DNA of 64,000 nt from positions 18,081 to 82,080 of the forward strand of contig JAFRNY010000080.1 of the NCBI GenBank assembly GCA_017429945.1. The letters run 5' to 3'. A model generated the notes under the pieces. That model made no database searches. It was not told the origin of the DNA and saw only the letters and a list, made by a program, of their open reading frames with translations. Position 1 is the first letter of the stretch; each line of letters starts with the position of its first letter. Of the stretch, positions 8,180 through 17,040 are shown in pieces. This DNA is from Bacteroidaceae bacterium. GTDB taxonomy: Bacteria; Bacteroidota; Bacteroidia; Bacteroidales; Bacteroidaceae. The position numbers were made by a program, and so were the translations under genes.

Positions 8180-10168
8180 ATGAACAAGCTACTTACCTTC
8201 GCGTTGCTGTTCCTCTCTTGCAGCTTCGCCAGTGCGCAGAAACGAGTCAGCGCAACGAGTCCCGATGGACAGACGCGGCTTACGGTGACCATAGCCGACC
8301 GCATTTATTATGACGTCGAAAGCCATGGCGAACGGCTCTTCGACCGATGCCATATCGGCCTGACGCTGCGCGACCGCACTCTGGGTGCACAGCCCGTGCT
8401 GAAAAGCAAAAAGTTGACGAAGGTCAGCGAGACCCTTACACCGATTCATCCGCTGAAGTCCGCCAAGGTGGAGAACCGCTACACGCTGCTTACGCTCACC
8501 ATGGGCGGAGGCTACAAAGTGGAGTGGCGCGTCTATGACGACGGCCTGGCCTACCGCTTTTCGACAGCGCTGAAGGGCGACATCGAGGTCCTCGCCGAGG
8601 ACGCCACCTGGCAGCTTGCAGCCCCCGCGCGCCTCGTGTTGCAGCAGCCCGGCGGTTTCCGCACGAGTTGTGAGGAGAACTATTCCGTCGTTGCCAGCGC
8701 CGAATGGAAGTCTGCCGACCGCATGAGCGAACTGCCAATCCTCGTCATGGGTGAGCGGCAGAAAGTGCTCATCTCCGAGTTCGACCTCTTCGACTACCCC
8801 GGCGCGTTCGTCAAGACGTGCGGCGAGGGCACCAACGCTTTCGCCATCATTCAACCCAAGACGCCCCTCGAGTATGAGGACGATGGCGACCGCCGCCAGA
8901 AGATCCTGCGCGAGGCCGATTACGTTGCCCGCACCTCCGGCACTCGCTCCTTCCCTTGGCGCTATATGCTTATCACGCAGAGCGATTCGCAGCTGCCGCT
9001 CAACGCCATGCCCGTGCGCCTGGCACCCAAGAACGCCATCGGCGACACCAGCTGGATCAAGGTCGGGCAGACCTGCTGGGACTGGCTCAACGGCATCCCT
9101 TACGGTCCCGACGTGACGTTCAAAGCAGGCATAAATCTCGACACATATAAGTATTTTGTGGATTTCGCCGCGCGCAACGGCGTGGGCTATATGCTTATGG
9201 ACGAAGGCTGGGCGCTCGACACGCGCGACCCCTTCCGCACCAACCCCGATGTGCACCTGCCCGAGCTCATAGCCTATGCCAAGGAGAAGGGCGTGGGCAT
9301 CATCGTCTGGCTGCCGTGGCTGACGGTGGAGCACCACATGGATCTCTTCGAGCGCTTCGAGCAATGGGGCATCCGGGGCGTGAAGATCGACTTCATGGAC
9401 CGTCAGGATCAGTGGATGGTCAACTTCTACGAGCGTGTGGCTCGTGAGGCTGCCCGCCACCACATCTTCATCGACTTCCACGGAGCCTTCCACCCCAGCG
9501 GCCTCGACTATAAGTATCCCAACGTGCTCACCTACGAGGGCGTGCGCGGTATGGAGTTCAACAGCAACTGCAAGCCCGACAACTCCGTATGGCTGCCGTT
9601 CATTCGCAATGCCGTAGGTCCCATGGACTACACGCCAGGCTCAATGCTCAACTACCAGCCCGAGCGCCACCATGGCGACCGCCCCATCTGTGCCGGCGTG
9701 GGCACCAAAGCCTTCAATATGGCCGTCTTCGTGCTCTTCGAGAGCAACCTGCAGATGCTCATGGACAATCCCTGCCGCTACGACCAGTGGCCCGACTGCC
9801 GCGACTTCCTCACCAGCGTGCCCGTCAACTGGGACGAGACGCGCGTGCTTTCGGCCGAGGCAGGGCAGTACTGCGTCGTGGCCAAGCGCCGTGGCGACCG
9901 CTGGTTCATTGGGGCAATCACCAACAGCCGTGAGCGCGACCTCACCATCTCGCTCGATTTCCTGGCAGAGTCAAGCGCCGTGAATGGTGCCGAGCGCCAG
10001 TCTTCAGTCCGTGAATATGCTATGACCAGCTTCGCCGACGGCATCAATGCCAACGTCATGGCCATGGACTATCTCCGCAGCGAGAGCCGCGTCAGCGCCA
10101 CCACAGTGCTGCCCATCCACCTGGCCCGCAATGGCGGCTGGTGCGCTGTCATCAGTCCCGATAAATAG
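8180..10168 (+). CDS. GH97 glycoside hydrolase (alpha-glucosidase or alpha-galactosidase)
   Basis: Exported 662-residue enzyme with signal peptide at 1-19 (MNKLLTFALLFLSCSFASA). The N-terminal beta-sandwich (SPDGQTRLTVTIADRIYYDV...) precedes the TIM barrel and a C-terminal all-beta domain, the GH97 order. In the barrel, GVKIDFMDR puts an Asp at about 404 and GMEFN a Glu at about 459. The spacing of 55 equals that recalled for the nucleophile and acid/base of the retaining GH97 alpha-galactosidase, so a retaining mechanism is favoured over the inverting SusB type. No susC/susD or other sus genes adjoin. A 22-bp repeat array begins 39 bp after the stop. Confidence 0.9.
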   Translation: MNKLLTFALLFLSCSFASAQKRVSATSPDGQTRLTVTIADRIYYDVESHGERLFDRCHIGLTLRDRTLGAQPVLKSKKLTKVSETLTPIHPLKSAKVENRYTLLTLTMGGGYKVEWRVYDDGLAYRFSTALKGDIEVLAEDATWQLAAPARLVLQQPGGFRTSCEENYSVVASAEWKSADRMSELPILVMGERQKVLISEFDLFDYPGAFVKTCGEGTNAFAIIQPKTPLEYEDDGDRRQKILREADYVARTSGTRSFPWRYMLITQSDSQLPLNAMPVRLAPKNAIGDTSWIKVGQTCWDWLNGIPYGPDVTFKAGINLDTYKYFVDFAARNGVGYMLMDEGWALDTRDPFRTNPDVHLPELIAYAKEKGVGIIVWLPWLTVEHHMDLFERFEQWGIRGVKIDFMDRQDQWMVNFYERVAREAARHHIFIDFHGAFHPSGLDYKYPNVLTYEGVRGMEFNSNCKPDNSVWLPFIRNAVGPMDYTPGSMLNYQPERHHGDRPICAGVGTKAFNMAVFVLFESNLQMLMDNPCRYDQWPDCRDFLTSVPVNWDETRVLSAEAGQYCVVAKRRGDRWFIGAITNSRERDLTISLDFLAESSAVNGAERQSSVREYAMTSFADGINANVMAMDYLRSESRVSATTVLPIHLARNGGWCAVISPDK

Positions 10169-10206
10169 TCCGGTAGCTTTGCTGCTGCCACGCTCCCGGC
10201 TGAGTC

Positions 10207-10294
10207 GTCAGTTTCAACCGGTCGCAACGTCAGTTTCAACCGGTCGCATCGCCCGCTTCAACCGGTCGCATCGCCCGCTTCGACCGGTCGTCCT
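10207..10294. repeat. 22-bp tandem array with AACCGGTCG core, copy 1
   Basis: Four consecutive units of exactly 22 bp (10207, 10229, 10251, 10273). Each carries the core AACCGGTCG or GACCGGTCG; the rest of the unit (for example CATCGCCCGCTTC) is shared only within this locus. The core is itself palindromic (CGACCGGTCG). Same-period arrays with other linkers are at 37033 and 52857. Confidence 0.9.
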
Positions 10295-10317
10295 CGCAAA
10301 CACGGCCAAGAGTTCTG

Positions 10318-10340
10318 AAGTAAAACAACTTGTTTTACTT
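10318..10340. repeat. Perfect palindrome GTAAAACAA-C-TTGTTTTAC
   Basis: An inverted repeat with 11-bp arms around one base. The same 19-bp core, with G instead of C in the centre, is at 37006-37024, also next to a 22-bp CCGG array. It is a candidate protein-binding site or part of a composite mobile repeat. Confidence 0.8.
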
Positions 10341-10344
10341 GAAA

Positions 10345-10378
10345 ACGGCCAAGGGTTTTTGCCAGAACCCTTGGCCGT
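10345..10378 (+). terminator. Strong hairpin, possible terminator for GH97
   Basis: ACGGCCAAGGGTT (10345-10357) pairs perfectly with AACCCTTGGCCGT (10366-10378) over 13 bp. It is followed by GTTCGTTT, which is only moderately T-rich. A partial copy of the left arm (ACGGCCAAGAGTT) occurs at 10302. From 10379 to 10566 I see no gene. Confidence 0.5.
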
Positions 10379-10566
10379 GTTCGTTTACCCACTATAGAGA
10401 TAATATCCGCTTTTCACTATCCATCTCTCATCTTATTTACTAAAGTCCTTATAACATCAATCGAAGATGAGCCCAAGCGTATAGAAAAATGACATGTGCG
10501 ATATGCTCAGCCAATGGTTGCTGCCTATAATGGAACACAAGGGGTAAATCGTGCGGTGAAATGAGA

Positions 10567-10602
10567 ATGCCCGCCTATCCTCGGGTGAGGACGGGCGGGC
10601 AT
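10567..10602 (-). terminator. Hairpin downstream of the minus-strand receptor operon
   Basis: ATGCCCGCC (10567-10575) pairs with GGCGGGCAT (10594-10602), with an inner CCTC/GAGG stem. It lies 31 bp beyond the stop of the lipoprotein gene. The minus-strand T-run is weak (TCTCATTT), so termination efficiency is uncertain. Confidence 0.55.
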
Positions 10603-10632
10603 GGTAGTTTGTCGGGGCTGTTGTAGCCTGAC

Positions 10633-12408
10633 TTATTGCTTCTTGCCGTTGAGCGAGTAGATGTATGTGGCTTTCTGGACGGTCTCGGGGATGATGTTGC
10701 CAGTCTTGTTGTCCTTATACTTGGTCAGCTTGGCGCAGACGACTACCTGGTCGCCTTCCTGAATCTGCGTGTCGCCCTCGACCCACTTGCGGTTGCCGAG
10801 GTAGTAGGTGCGATAGACGTAGAACTGCGTGTTGGCGGGGTCGTCGTCATCGGCGATGTAGAACGAGGCGTTGCCGTACTCAGCGTTGAAAAGGTTCTTC
10901 TCTGGGTTGTCAATGCGGACAATCTCGCCTGCGATGTAGTATTCGTCGTCGGTCGACTGACCCACCTCGAGGTTGTTCATGATGAAGTCGGTTGCCTCGT
11001 CGGCAGTGAACGGACGGAGGCGCGAGCCGGGGCCGCTTTTCTTAAGCGAAGCGAGGTAAGCTTGCTTTGAGGCAGTCTCGGGCGTGTTGCCATTGTAGTT
11101 AATCATCTTTCCTTTGACAACGACCTCATCTCCGATTTCAATCTGCTGGTCACCATCCTTCCAAGGTTGGTTCTCGAAGTAGTAGCAGCTGTAGATTTGG
11201 AATTGCTCGCTTTCTGGATTGCCGTCTTCAGAGATGAAGAATGTAGCAGTGCCGTATTGTGCACTGAATGTGTACTTGATTGCGCAGATGATACCTGTTA
11301 CACAGTAGTCCTCGTCAGTTGTTTTGCCAGCTTCGAGACTTGAAACGAAAGCCAAGGCTTCAGATACGGTGTAGGGGTCGTCAACACTTTGTCCGTGAGG
11401 CAGCGTGAAGGCATCCTGTGTGAGTGTCCAGGTGATGGTGCTGGTGGTGCTGGCGTTGCTTGAGCTGAAGTCGATGGCAGCCTTACGGCCGTTGCCGGCG
11501 TTGGGGGCTATGCGCAGGTGCACGATTGCGGTGTCGGCCGGGTTGGGCTCGAAGAGCGTGGCTTTGCCGGCCACGTAGTCCTCGCCGGTGATAGTGATCC
11601 AGTCGCAGTCGGCGGGCAGTGCGGCGTAAGCTCCGCTGCCTTTGTATGCGAGCTTGACGTCGATGTCGCCGCCTTCGATGCCTACGGTCTGCTCAGGCGT
11701 TACTACCTTGAGCAGCGACTTCTTGACGGAGATGACCGTTACGTCGACGAGTTCGACGGTGGTGCCGTAGGTGGACTTGGGACCTTCAACGGTGACGACG
11801 TCACCTACTTCGAATCCCCAACCGTCAGCGCCGTCGATGGGGTTGTTGCCTTTCTTGCCCTCCTTGTCGTTGGTGCCGTAGATGCGGATAGTGCCCGTCT
11901 CGTCCTCGAGGTCCCAGTTGCCGTACTGAGTGTTGAGGATTGTGGCTACGGTACCGGTTACGCGGAAGGTCTTGCCGTCGGGTGCTGCGATGACGTCGGC
12001 GCAGGTGGCTTCGGAAGCATCGAGTGAGCCTTGGCGTACGATGATGAACTGTTTGTCGGTGCCGGTGGCAATGCGGAGCTCGGCTTCGCGGCCGGCCTCG
12101 GTGGCGTCGGCGTGGAGGGTGACGGTGGTCTGACCGGCGTTGCCGCTGATCTTGTCGGCAGTGAGCCATGCGGGCAGCTCGGTGAAGATGGCTTTGCCGT
12201 CGGCGTCTTTGCCTGCGCTAATGACTTTGTCGAAGGCCCAGTCGCCTTGCGCGGTGATGGTGATGGTGGCGTCGCCCCCCTCAACGGGGATGCTGACGAA
12301 GGTCTGGTCGATGGCAATGCTGGCGAGCGGGTCGACGGTGTTGTCGTCGGAGCAACCGACGGCCATCAGTGCAGCCAGGACGAGACCGAAGATATATTTT
12401 AGTTTCAT
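10633..12408 (-). CDS. Surface lipoprotein with BACON and repeated OB-fold-like domains
   Basis: 591-residue lipoprotein: signal peptide with lipobox LMAVGC (Cys19) followed by SDD, fitting Bacteroidetes lipoproteins sent to the cell surface. A BACON-like Ig domain lies at about 35-125 (FVSIPVEGGDATITITAQGDWAF). Then comes an OB-fold-like segment (TGTVATILNTQYGNWDLEDETGTIRIYG), a second Ig/BACON-like region (about 232-335), and two more OB-like copies (TGIICAIKYTFSAQYGTATFFISEDG and AGEIVRIDN...EYGNASFYIADDD). The three share a (Y)GxxxxxIxDD pattern and so look like internal duplications. It lies 71 bp downstream of the TonB-dependent receptor on the same strand and is probably its surface partner. 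The ligand is unknown; BACON and OB folds suggest binding to a polymer. Confidence 0.8.
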   Translation of the reverse strand: MKLKYIFGLVLAALMAVGCSDDNTVDPLASIAIDQTFVSIPVEGGDATITITAQGDWAFDKVISAGKDADGKAIFTELPAWLTADKISGNAGQTTVTLHADATEAGREAELRIATGTDKQFIIVRQGSLDASEATCADVIAAPDGKTFRVTGTVATILNTQYGNWDLEDETGTIRIYGTNDKEGKKGNNPIDGADGWGFEVGDVVTVEGPKSTYGTTVELVDVTVISVKKSLLKVVTPEQTVGIEGGDIDVKLAYKGSGAYAALPADCDWITITGEDYVAGKATLFEPNPADTAIVHLRIAPNAGNGRKAAIDFSSSNASTTSTITWTLTQDAFTLPHGQSVDDPYTVSEALAFVSSLEAGKTTDEDYCVTGIICAIKYTFSAQYGTATFFISEDGNPESEQFQIYSCYYFENQPWKDGDQQIEIGDEVVVKGKMINYNGNTPETASKQAYLASLKKSGPGSRLRPFTADEATDFIMNNLEVGQSTDDEYYIAGEIVRIDNPEKNLFNAEYGNASFYIADDDDPANTQFYVYRTYYLGNRKWVEGDTQIQEGDQVVVCAKLTKYKDNKTGNIIPETVQKATYIYSLNGKKQ

Positions 12409-12479
12409 AATTGGATTGTCGTTTTGCGTTTAACGATTAGCGTTTAACGTATAGTGAATTATGAATTGCGAATTATGAA

Positions 12480-15400
12480 TTAGTTAAAGATGTAGCGAAC
12501 GCCGATGCTTGCGTACCAGCACTGTCCGATGTTACCCTTGTAGGGCACGAAGGTCTTGATGTCGGTGCCTACGGCCGAAGGCGTGGAGAATACGGGATAG
12601 CCCTGTGCGTCGGTCGATTCGTACTTGAGTATGCGTCCTTCGTTGAGCGCGGGATTCATGTATTTCGTGACGCCCCATGAGGAGTTGAAGAGGTTGAGGA
12701 CGTTCTTCACGTCGAAACCGAGCTGCAGAGTGTTCTTGGTCTTGCCGGCGCGTACGACGAAGTCGTGCTTGTAGGCGATGTCGATGCGGTGTACCCAGGG
12801 ATTATAGAGGCTGTAGGCCTCGGCATATTCGCCCTGATGGTTGCTGAGATAGCTGTCGGCGTGCACGTAGTTCATGAAACGCTCGCGGTCGCCGGCCGAT
12901 GCGAAGCGGAACTGTCCGTTCTCGACCTCGGCATCGGTGGGGATGTAGAGTGCGTCGTAGGCATAGCCGTCGGCATTCATGTCGTTGGCCAGCATGTAGG
13001 AGTAGTTGTAGCCGCCGCGCCAAGTCTCGTAGAAGAGGCTGTAGTGGTTGTTGCTCTTGTCGTGTAAGGTGGCGTTTGCGATGAAGCGGTCGGGCGTGAC
13101 GTTGTAGGCGTTGTGCAGCTTCAGGTTGTTGGGGCCGGAGACTGCGGGCACGTAAGTGAATGCGCTCTCGGCGTTGCTGCCGGGCATGCTTGTGAGCTCC
13201 TTGCGCACGGTGTGGGTGTAGGCTGCCATGAGGCTGACCCACTTGGCGGGCTGTGCCTCGAGGGTGATGTTGGCCATCCAATGGTAGCCCTTATGCGTGT
13301 TGGAGAGCACGAAGGCCTTTGTGCCGCTGCGGAACTCGGAGGGGAAGATGGGTCGGTTGTCGGCGCCGTTCCAGCGCGCGTAGCCTTCAACGGGCATCAT
13401 GCTCCAGTCGGAGATGGTGGTGGCGTTGAGCGTCTTCTCGAACAGACCTTCTACGGTGACGGTGAAGGGGAACGAGACGGGCAGCTGATAGTCGAGCGCG
13501 AGTGATGTCTTCCACACCTGCGGCATCTTGAAGTGGTCGTCGACAGCCGAGATGGAGCTAGGCACGGTGCCGTCCTCGGGGCGCACGGTCTGCGGGAATC
13601 CCATCTGGAAGAGCTTCTGCTGGAGAGCTGCGATGTTGGCGTTGCCGTTGGCGTCGGTGACGAGGCCTCCGGCGAACTCGCTCATGATGGCGCCCATGTC
13701 GGAGTATTTGGCGCGGACGTCAGCCGGCAGGTTGGCATACTTGGTGCTCGGGCCGAGCTGTGCCTGATACTGCACGAGGCCGCCGTTGGTGGGCATGTTG
13801 GTGAAGAATACGAGGGGCAGGCGACCGCTGAAGAGGCCTGTGCCACCGCGCATCTTGAGGCTCTGGTTGCCGAAGACATCCCATGTGAAGCCTACGCGCG
13901 GCGAGAAGATGATGTTGGCCGACGGCCATTTGCCGGTGTCGATGTGCCGGAGGTCGCCGTCGGTGTCGTAGTAGTCGAGAGCCTTGATGGCGGCGTTGGT
14001 AAGGAGGTCGCCATTGTTGAAGAAGAGGCCGTCGATGCGCAGGCCGTAGGCGAGCTTGAAGCGGTCGGTGATGTTCCAGTCGTCCTGGGCATATACGCCG
14101 AGCTTGTTGTAGCGCACGCGTGCCGCAGGCTTCGTCTCGCCGTCGTAGCCGTAGGTGAGACACACGACCTCGGGCGTGGCTCCGTTGAAGAAGTCGTCCA
14201 TCGAGCGGTAGCGGTAGTAGCCCGTGCCGTTTCGCATGTACTGGTTGTCGTCCATCTGGTATTCATAGCTTACGCCGGCCATGATCTTGTGGGCGCCGAG
14301 ATAGTAGTTGATATCGTCCTTGATGTTCAGCGATGTGGAGTGCACGGCGTTGTTCCAGGTGAAGAGCTCATAGCCGAGGCTCATGTACTGGATGTTGTTG
14401 CCCGAGCCGTCCTGAATGTCGATGAAGGGGAACTCGCTGGAGTTTGATGAGCGGATGTCATCCTTCTTTGCGAAGGCAACGAGGAATTGGTTCGAGAGGT
14501 TGTCGGTCAGACGGCTGTTCAGGTCGAGCGATGCCGAGTGAACGAGGTTGTCCATTCCGTACATCGAGTTGGCGAAGGCCATTGAGTACTGCGACATGCG
14601 GGAATATGGCGAGCGTGTGCCGCCGTCCATCGAAGAGGCGTTGGGACTTACCCAGTAGTTGTTCTTCGTGTAGTTGTAGCGTGCTGCCAGGTGGTGGCGG
14701 TCGGTGATGTTGTAGTCGATGCGCGCCAGCAGCTTATAGTTGCTCTGGTCGGCAGGGAAGCTGCTGTAGGAGCCGGTGTTGTAGCCGTACTTCTGGCTGA
14801 CGAAGTCTGAGACGCGCTGCATGTCGGCCTCTGTGGTACGCGAGACGAAGTTGTCGGCATCGGCCACGCCGTCGACCGATGCGCGCCAGCGGTTGGCCAC
14901 GGTGGGCGTCTTCACCATCTCACCGTTGACGAAGAAGAAGAGCTTGTCCTTGATGATGGGGCCGCCGAGGGTGAAGCCGTAGGTGGTGGTGCGGTCCTTG
15001 TCGCGTGCGGTGGCTATCTGTTCGTGGTCCACGGCGCTGCCTCGCATGTTCTCGTTGCGGTGGTAGACGTAGGCCGAACCCTTGAACGTGTTTGTACCGC
15101 TCTTGGTTACGGCATTCACGCCGCCGCCGATGAAGTTGGTCTGGCGCACGTCGTAAGGCGAGATCACCACTTGCAGCTCCTCGATAGCGTCGATGCTGAT
15201 GGGGTTGCCGCCGCCGGGCAGGTTGTCGGAGAGGCCGAAATCGTTGTTGAAGTTGGCGCCGTCGACAGTGAAGTTGCCCATACGGCCATCGCTGCCGGCG
15301 AAGCTCATACCGCTGCCGCCGTAGGGCGAGAGGCGTGTGATGTCGGTAATCGAGCGGCTGATGGTGGGCAGGTTCATCAACTGTTCGTTGGAGATGTTCG

Positions 15401-15812
15401 TCGAGGCGCCTGTGCGCTCAGCCGAGAATTTTGTGGCTTTCTCGGTGATGACCACCTCGCTCATCTCGCTGGCGTTCTCCTCGAGCCAAACGGCCAGGTT
15501 GTAGGTCTCGCCCAGCACCAGTTGTATGTTGCTGAGCTTTTTGGGTTGGAAACCGATGTACGACACCGTGACGGCGTACGGGCCGCCGGTGCGCATACCT
15601 TGGATGTTGAAGCGGCCGTCGGCATTCGTGACGGCTTGGTAGCGAGTGCCCGTCGGTTCGTGCGTAGCAACGACGTTGGCACCGATGACGCTTTCGCCTT
15701 TGGCATTGTCGAGCGTCACGCGGCCGCTCATGCCCGACGTCGTCACCTGAGCCACAGCGCCGGCGCACGCCAGCAGCAGGGCTGCCATCAGAAAGAGTAG
15801 TCTTTTCTGCAT
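12480..15812 (-). CDS. Oar-like TonB-dependent outer-membrane receptor
   Basis: 1110-residue outer-membrane protein with signal peptide (1-21, cleavage after AVA). An N-terminal carboxypeptidase-regulatory-like beta domain follows (GRVTLDNAKGESVIGANVVATHEPTG...). The plug domain comes next (about 115-240: VVITEKATKFSAERTGAST...INAVTKSGTNTFKGSAYVYHRNE) and then a long beta-barrel ending in an aromatic-rich IGVRYIFN, as expected for BAM-inserted proteins. The order and the TKSGTN plug motif fit the Oar/CarbRLF group rather than the SusC group. It precedes the BACON/OB lipoprotein on the same strand, suggesting a two-gene uptake or secretion unit. Substrate cannot be inferred. Confidence 0.9.
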   Translation of the reverse strand: MQKRLLFLMAALLLACAGAVAQVTTSGMSGRVTLDNAKGESVIGANVVATHEPTGTRYQAVTNADGRFNIQGMRTGGPYAVTVSYIGFQPKKLSNIQLVLGETYNLAVWLEENASEMSEVVITEKATKFSAERTGASTNISNEQLMNLPTISRSITDITRLSPYGGSGMSFAGSDGRMGNFTVDGANFNNDFGLSDNLPGGGNPISIDAIEELQVVISPYDVRQTNFIGGGVNAVTKSGTNTFKGSAYVYHRNENMRGSAVDHEQIATARDKDRTTTYGFTLGGPIIKDKLFFFVNGEMVKTPTVANRWRASVDGVADADNFVSRTTEADMQRVSDFVSQKYGYNTGSYSSFPADQSNYKLLARIDYNITDRHHLAARYNYTKNNYWVSPNASSMDGGTRSPYSRMSQYSMAFANSMYGMDNLVHSASLDLNSRLTDNLSNQFLVAFAKKDDIRSSNSSEFPFIDIQDGSGNNIQYMSLGYELFTWNNAVHSTSLNIKDDINYYLGAHKIMAGVSYEYQMDDNQYMRNGTGYYRYRSMDDFFNGATPEVVCLTYGYDGETKPAARVRYNKLGVYAQDDWNITDRFKLAYGLRIDGLFFNNGDLLTNAAIKALDYYDTDGDLRHIDTGKWPSANIIFSPRVGFTWDVFGNQSLKMRGGTGLFSGRLPLVFFTNMPTNGGLVQYQAQLGPSTKYANLPADVRAKYSDMGAIMSEFAGGLVTDANGNANIAALQQKLFQMGFPQTVRPEDGTVPSSISAVDDHFKMPQVWKTSLALDYQLPVSFPFTVTVEGLFEKTLNATTISDWSMMPVEGYARWNGADNRPIFPSEFRSGTKAFVLSNTHKGYHWMANITLEAQPAKWVSLMAAYTHTVRKELTSMPGSNAESAFTYVPAVSGPNNLKLHNAYNVTPDRFIANATLHDKSNNHYSLFYETWRGGYNYSYMLANDMNADGYAYDALYIPTDAEVENGQFRFASAGDRERFMNYVHADSYLSNHQGEYAEAYSLYNPWVHRIDIAYKHDFVVRAGKTKNTLQLGFDVKNVLNLFNSSWGVTKYMNPALNEGRILKYESTDAQGYPVFSTPSAVGTDIKTFVPYKGNIGQCWYASIGVRYIFN

Positions 15813-15867
15813 AGTAGTGAGTGGATAAAATTAAGGGGTTAAATGAATAGATGTATGATTTCGCGTG

Positions 15868-15875
15868 CAAATTTA
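15868..15875 (-). promoter_or_regulatory. -7 element for the TonB receptor operon
   Basis: Minus-strand TAAATTTG fits TAnnTTTG, 56 bp upstream of the start. A clear TTTG at -33 is not visible. Confidence 0.45.
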
Positions 15876-15936
15876 CTACATAAAGTGAAAAGAAAAAAGC
15901 GAAAAGTGAAAAATAAATAATTCTCATGTTAAAATC

Positions 15937-15967
15937 TTTCGCCTCTCTCATTATTGTTGTAACTTTG
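15937..15967 (+). promoter_or_regulatory. Promoter of the DUF4837 gene
   Basis: TTTC (15937-15940), 19 nt, TAACTTTG (15960-15967): a near-consensus Bacteroidetes promoter whose start point would lie about 17 nt before the ATG at 15991. Confidence 0.65.
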
Positions 15968-15990
15968 CCGTACAAAAGGATTACGTGACA

Positions 15991-16995
15991 ATGCACAGAC
16001 GAATCATTAAGAAACTGTTATTTTTCATTTTCCACCTTTCGCTTTTCATCGTTGTGGCCTGCACCGGCGGCGAGAAGTCGGCCAACAAACCAGCCTCGCG
16101 CGGACTGCCTTTTGAGATGGTGGTCATAGCCCCGGAGCAAGCCTACGAGGGCGAACTCTCCGACACGATCGACGCCGTGCTACGCGCCTCGACGCCTGTG
16201 CTGCCGCAGCACGAGCCAATGTTCCGCCTCAACATTGTCTGGGCCGATGCCAACCTGACGCCCTTCCGCACATTCCGCCTCCGTTTCATTGCCAAGATCA
16301 ACCCTCGGGCCGCAAAGGCCTCGATCGGCGTGGCGCGCGATGCCGTGGCGCGGCCGCAACTCGAGGTGAAGGCCGAGGCTCCGTCGGCCCACGAGCTGGC
16401 GCTGCTCATAGGCCGCGAACGCGTGCGCATTCAGGATCTCTTCACCGATTTCGAGCTCGACAATATGGCGGCCGGCCTGCGCCGCAGGCACAATGTGGCC
16501 ACGCGTAAAGCCTTCCGCAAACTCACGGGCCACACCATCTGCGTGCCGCCGGCGCTGAAGTCGTCGAAGCAGGCCCCCGGTTTCCTATGGACTGGCACCA
16601 ACCTCAACGACCGCGACCAGAACTTCGTCTGCTACTCCTACCCTTGGGACGGACGGCCGCTTACGCCCGAGCAGTACGTAGGCAAGCGCGACAGCGCCCT
16701 GCGGGCCAACATCCCCGGTTCGCGCCCCGACCAGTGGATGACCACGGCGAGGGTGGAGGAGGAGACTCCTCTCATCGTCTCACGCGCGCGTACTATTAAT
16801 AAAATGTACGTCCATGAGGTGCACGGCCTGTGGGAGATGCGCAACGGCGCCCTCGGCGGAGCCTTCGTGGCCCTCGAGCGCATCGACAGCGCCAAGCGCC
16901 GCGTCGTCGTCACCGAAGGTTTCATCTATTCCCCACACTCGCCCAAGCGCACAATCCTGCGTGAGATGGAGGCCGCCTTGCGAACATTCGAGTGA
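15991..16995 (+). CDS. DUF4837 family lipoprotein
   Basis: 334-residue protein with a hydrophobic N-terminus ending in the lipobox-like IVVAC, so probably a lipoprotein. The body matches the DUF4837 pattern I recognise in Bacteroidales: GLPFEMVVIAP, LNIVWADANLTPFRTFR, TGHTICVPP, FLWTGTNLNDRDQNFVCYSYPW and VHEVHGLWEMRNGALGGAFVALERID. The molecular function is not known. ATG 15991 is preferred over the GTG at 15985 because it sits just behind the promoter. It is divergent from the TonB receptor. Confidence 0.8.
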   Translation: MHRRIIKKLLFFIFHLSLFIVVACTGGEKSANKPASRGLPFEMVVIAPEQAYEGELSDTIDAVLRASTPVLPQHEPMFRLNIVWADANLTPFRTFRLRFIAKINPRAAKASIGVARDAVARPQLEVKAEAPSAHELALLIGRERVRIQDLFTDFELDNMAAGLRRRHNVATRKAFRKLTGHTICVPPALKSSKQAPGFLWTGTNLNDRDQNFVCYSYPWDGRPLTPEQYVGKRDSALRANIPGSRPDQWMTTARVEEETPLIVSRARTINKMYVHEVHGLWEMRNGALGGAFVALERIDSAKRRVVVTEGFIYSPHSPKRTILREMEAALRTFE

Positions 16996-17040
16996 CGTCA
17001 GCCTAAGCGCCGCACAACAGAATCCTCTCAGCCTGCGTCT

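Noticed and set aside
10207-10294. CRISPR-like appearance of the 22-bp arrays
   Set aside because: The period is 22 bp with a 9-bp core, linkers are repeated within each locus rather than unique, and there are no cas genes. These are tandem repeats, not CRISPR.
13533-14447. 304-codon frame antisense to the TonB receptor
   Set aside because: Val/Ala/Glu-rich shadow translation with no family signature, inside an intact receptor gene.
8180-15812. Polysaccharide utilisation locus around GH97 and the TonB receptor
   Set aside because: The receptor is Oar-like, no SusD is present, the genes are convergent, and the repeat block and terminators separate them.
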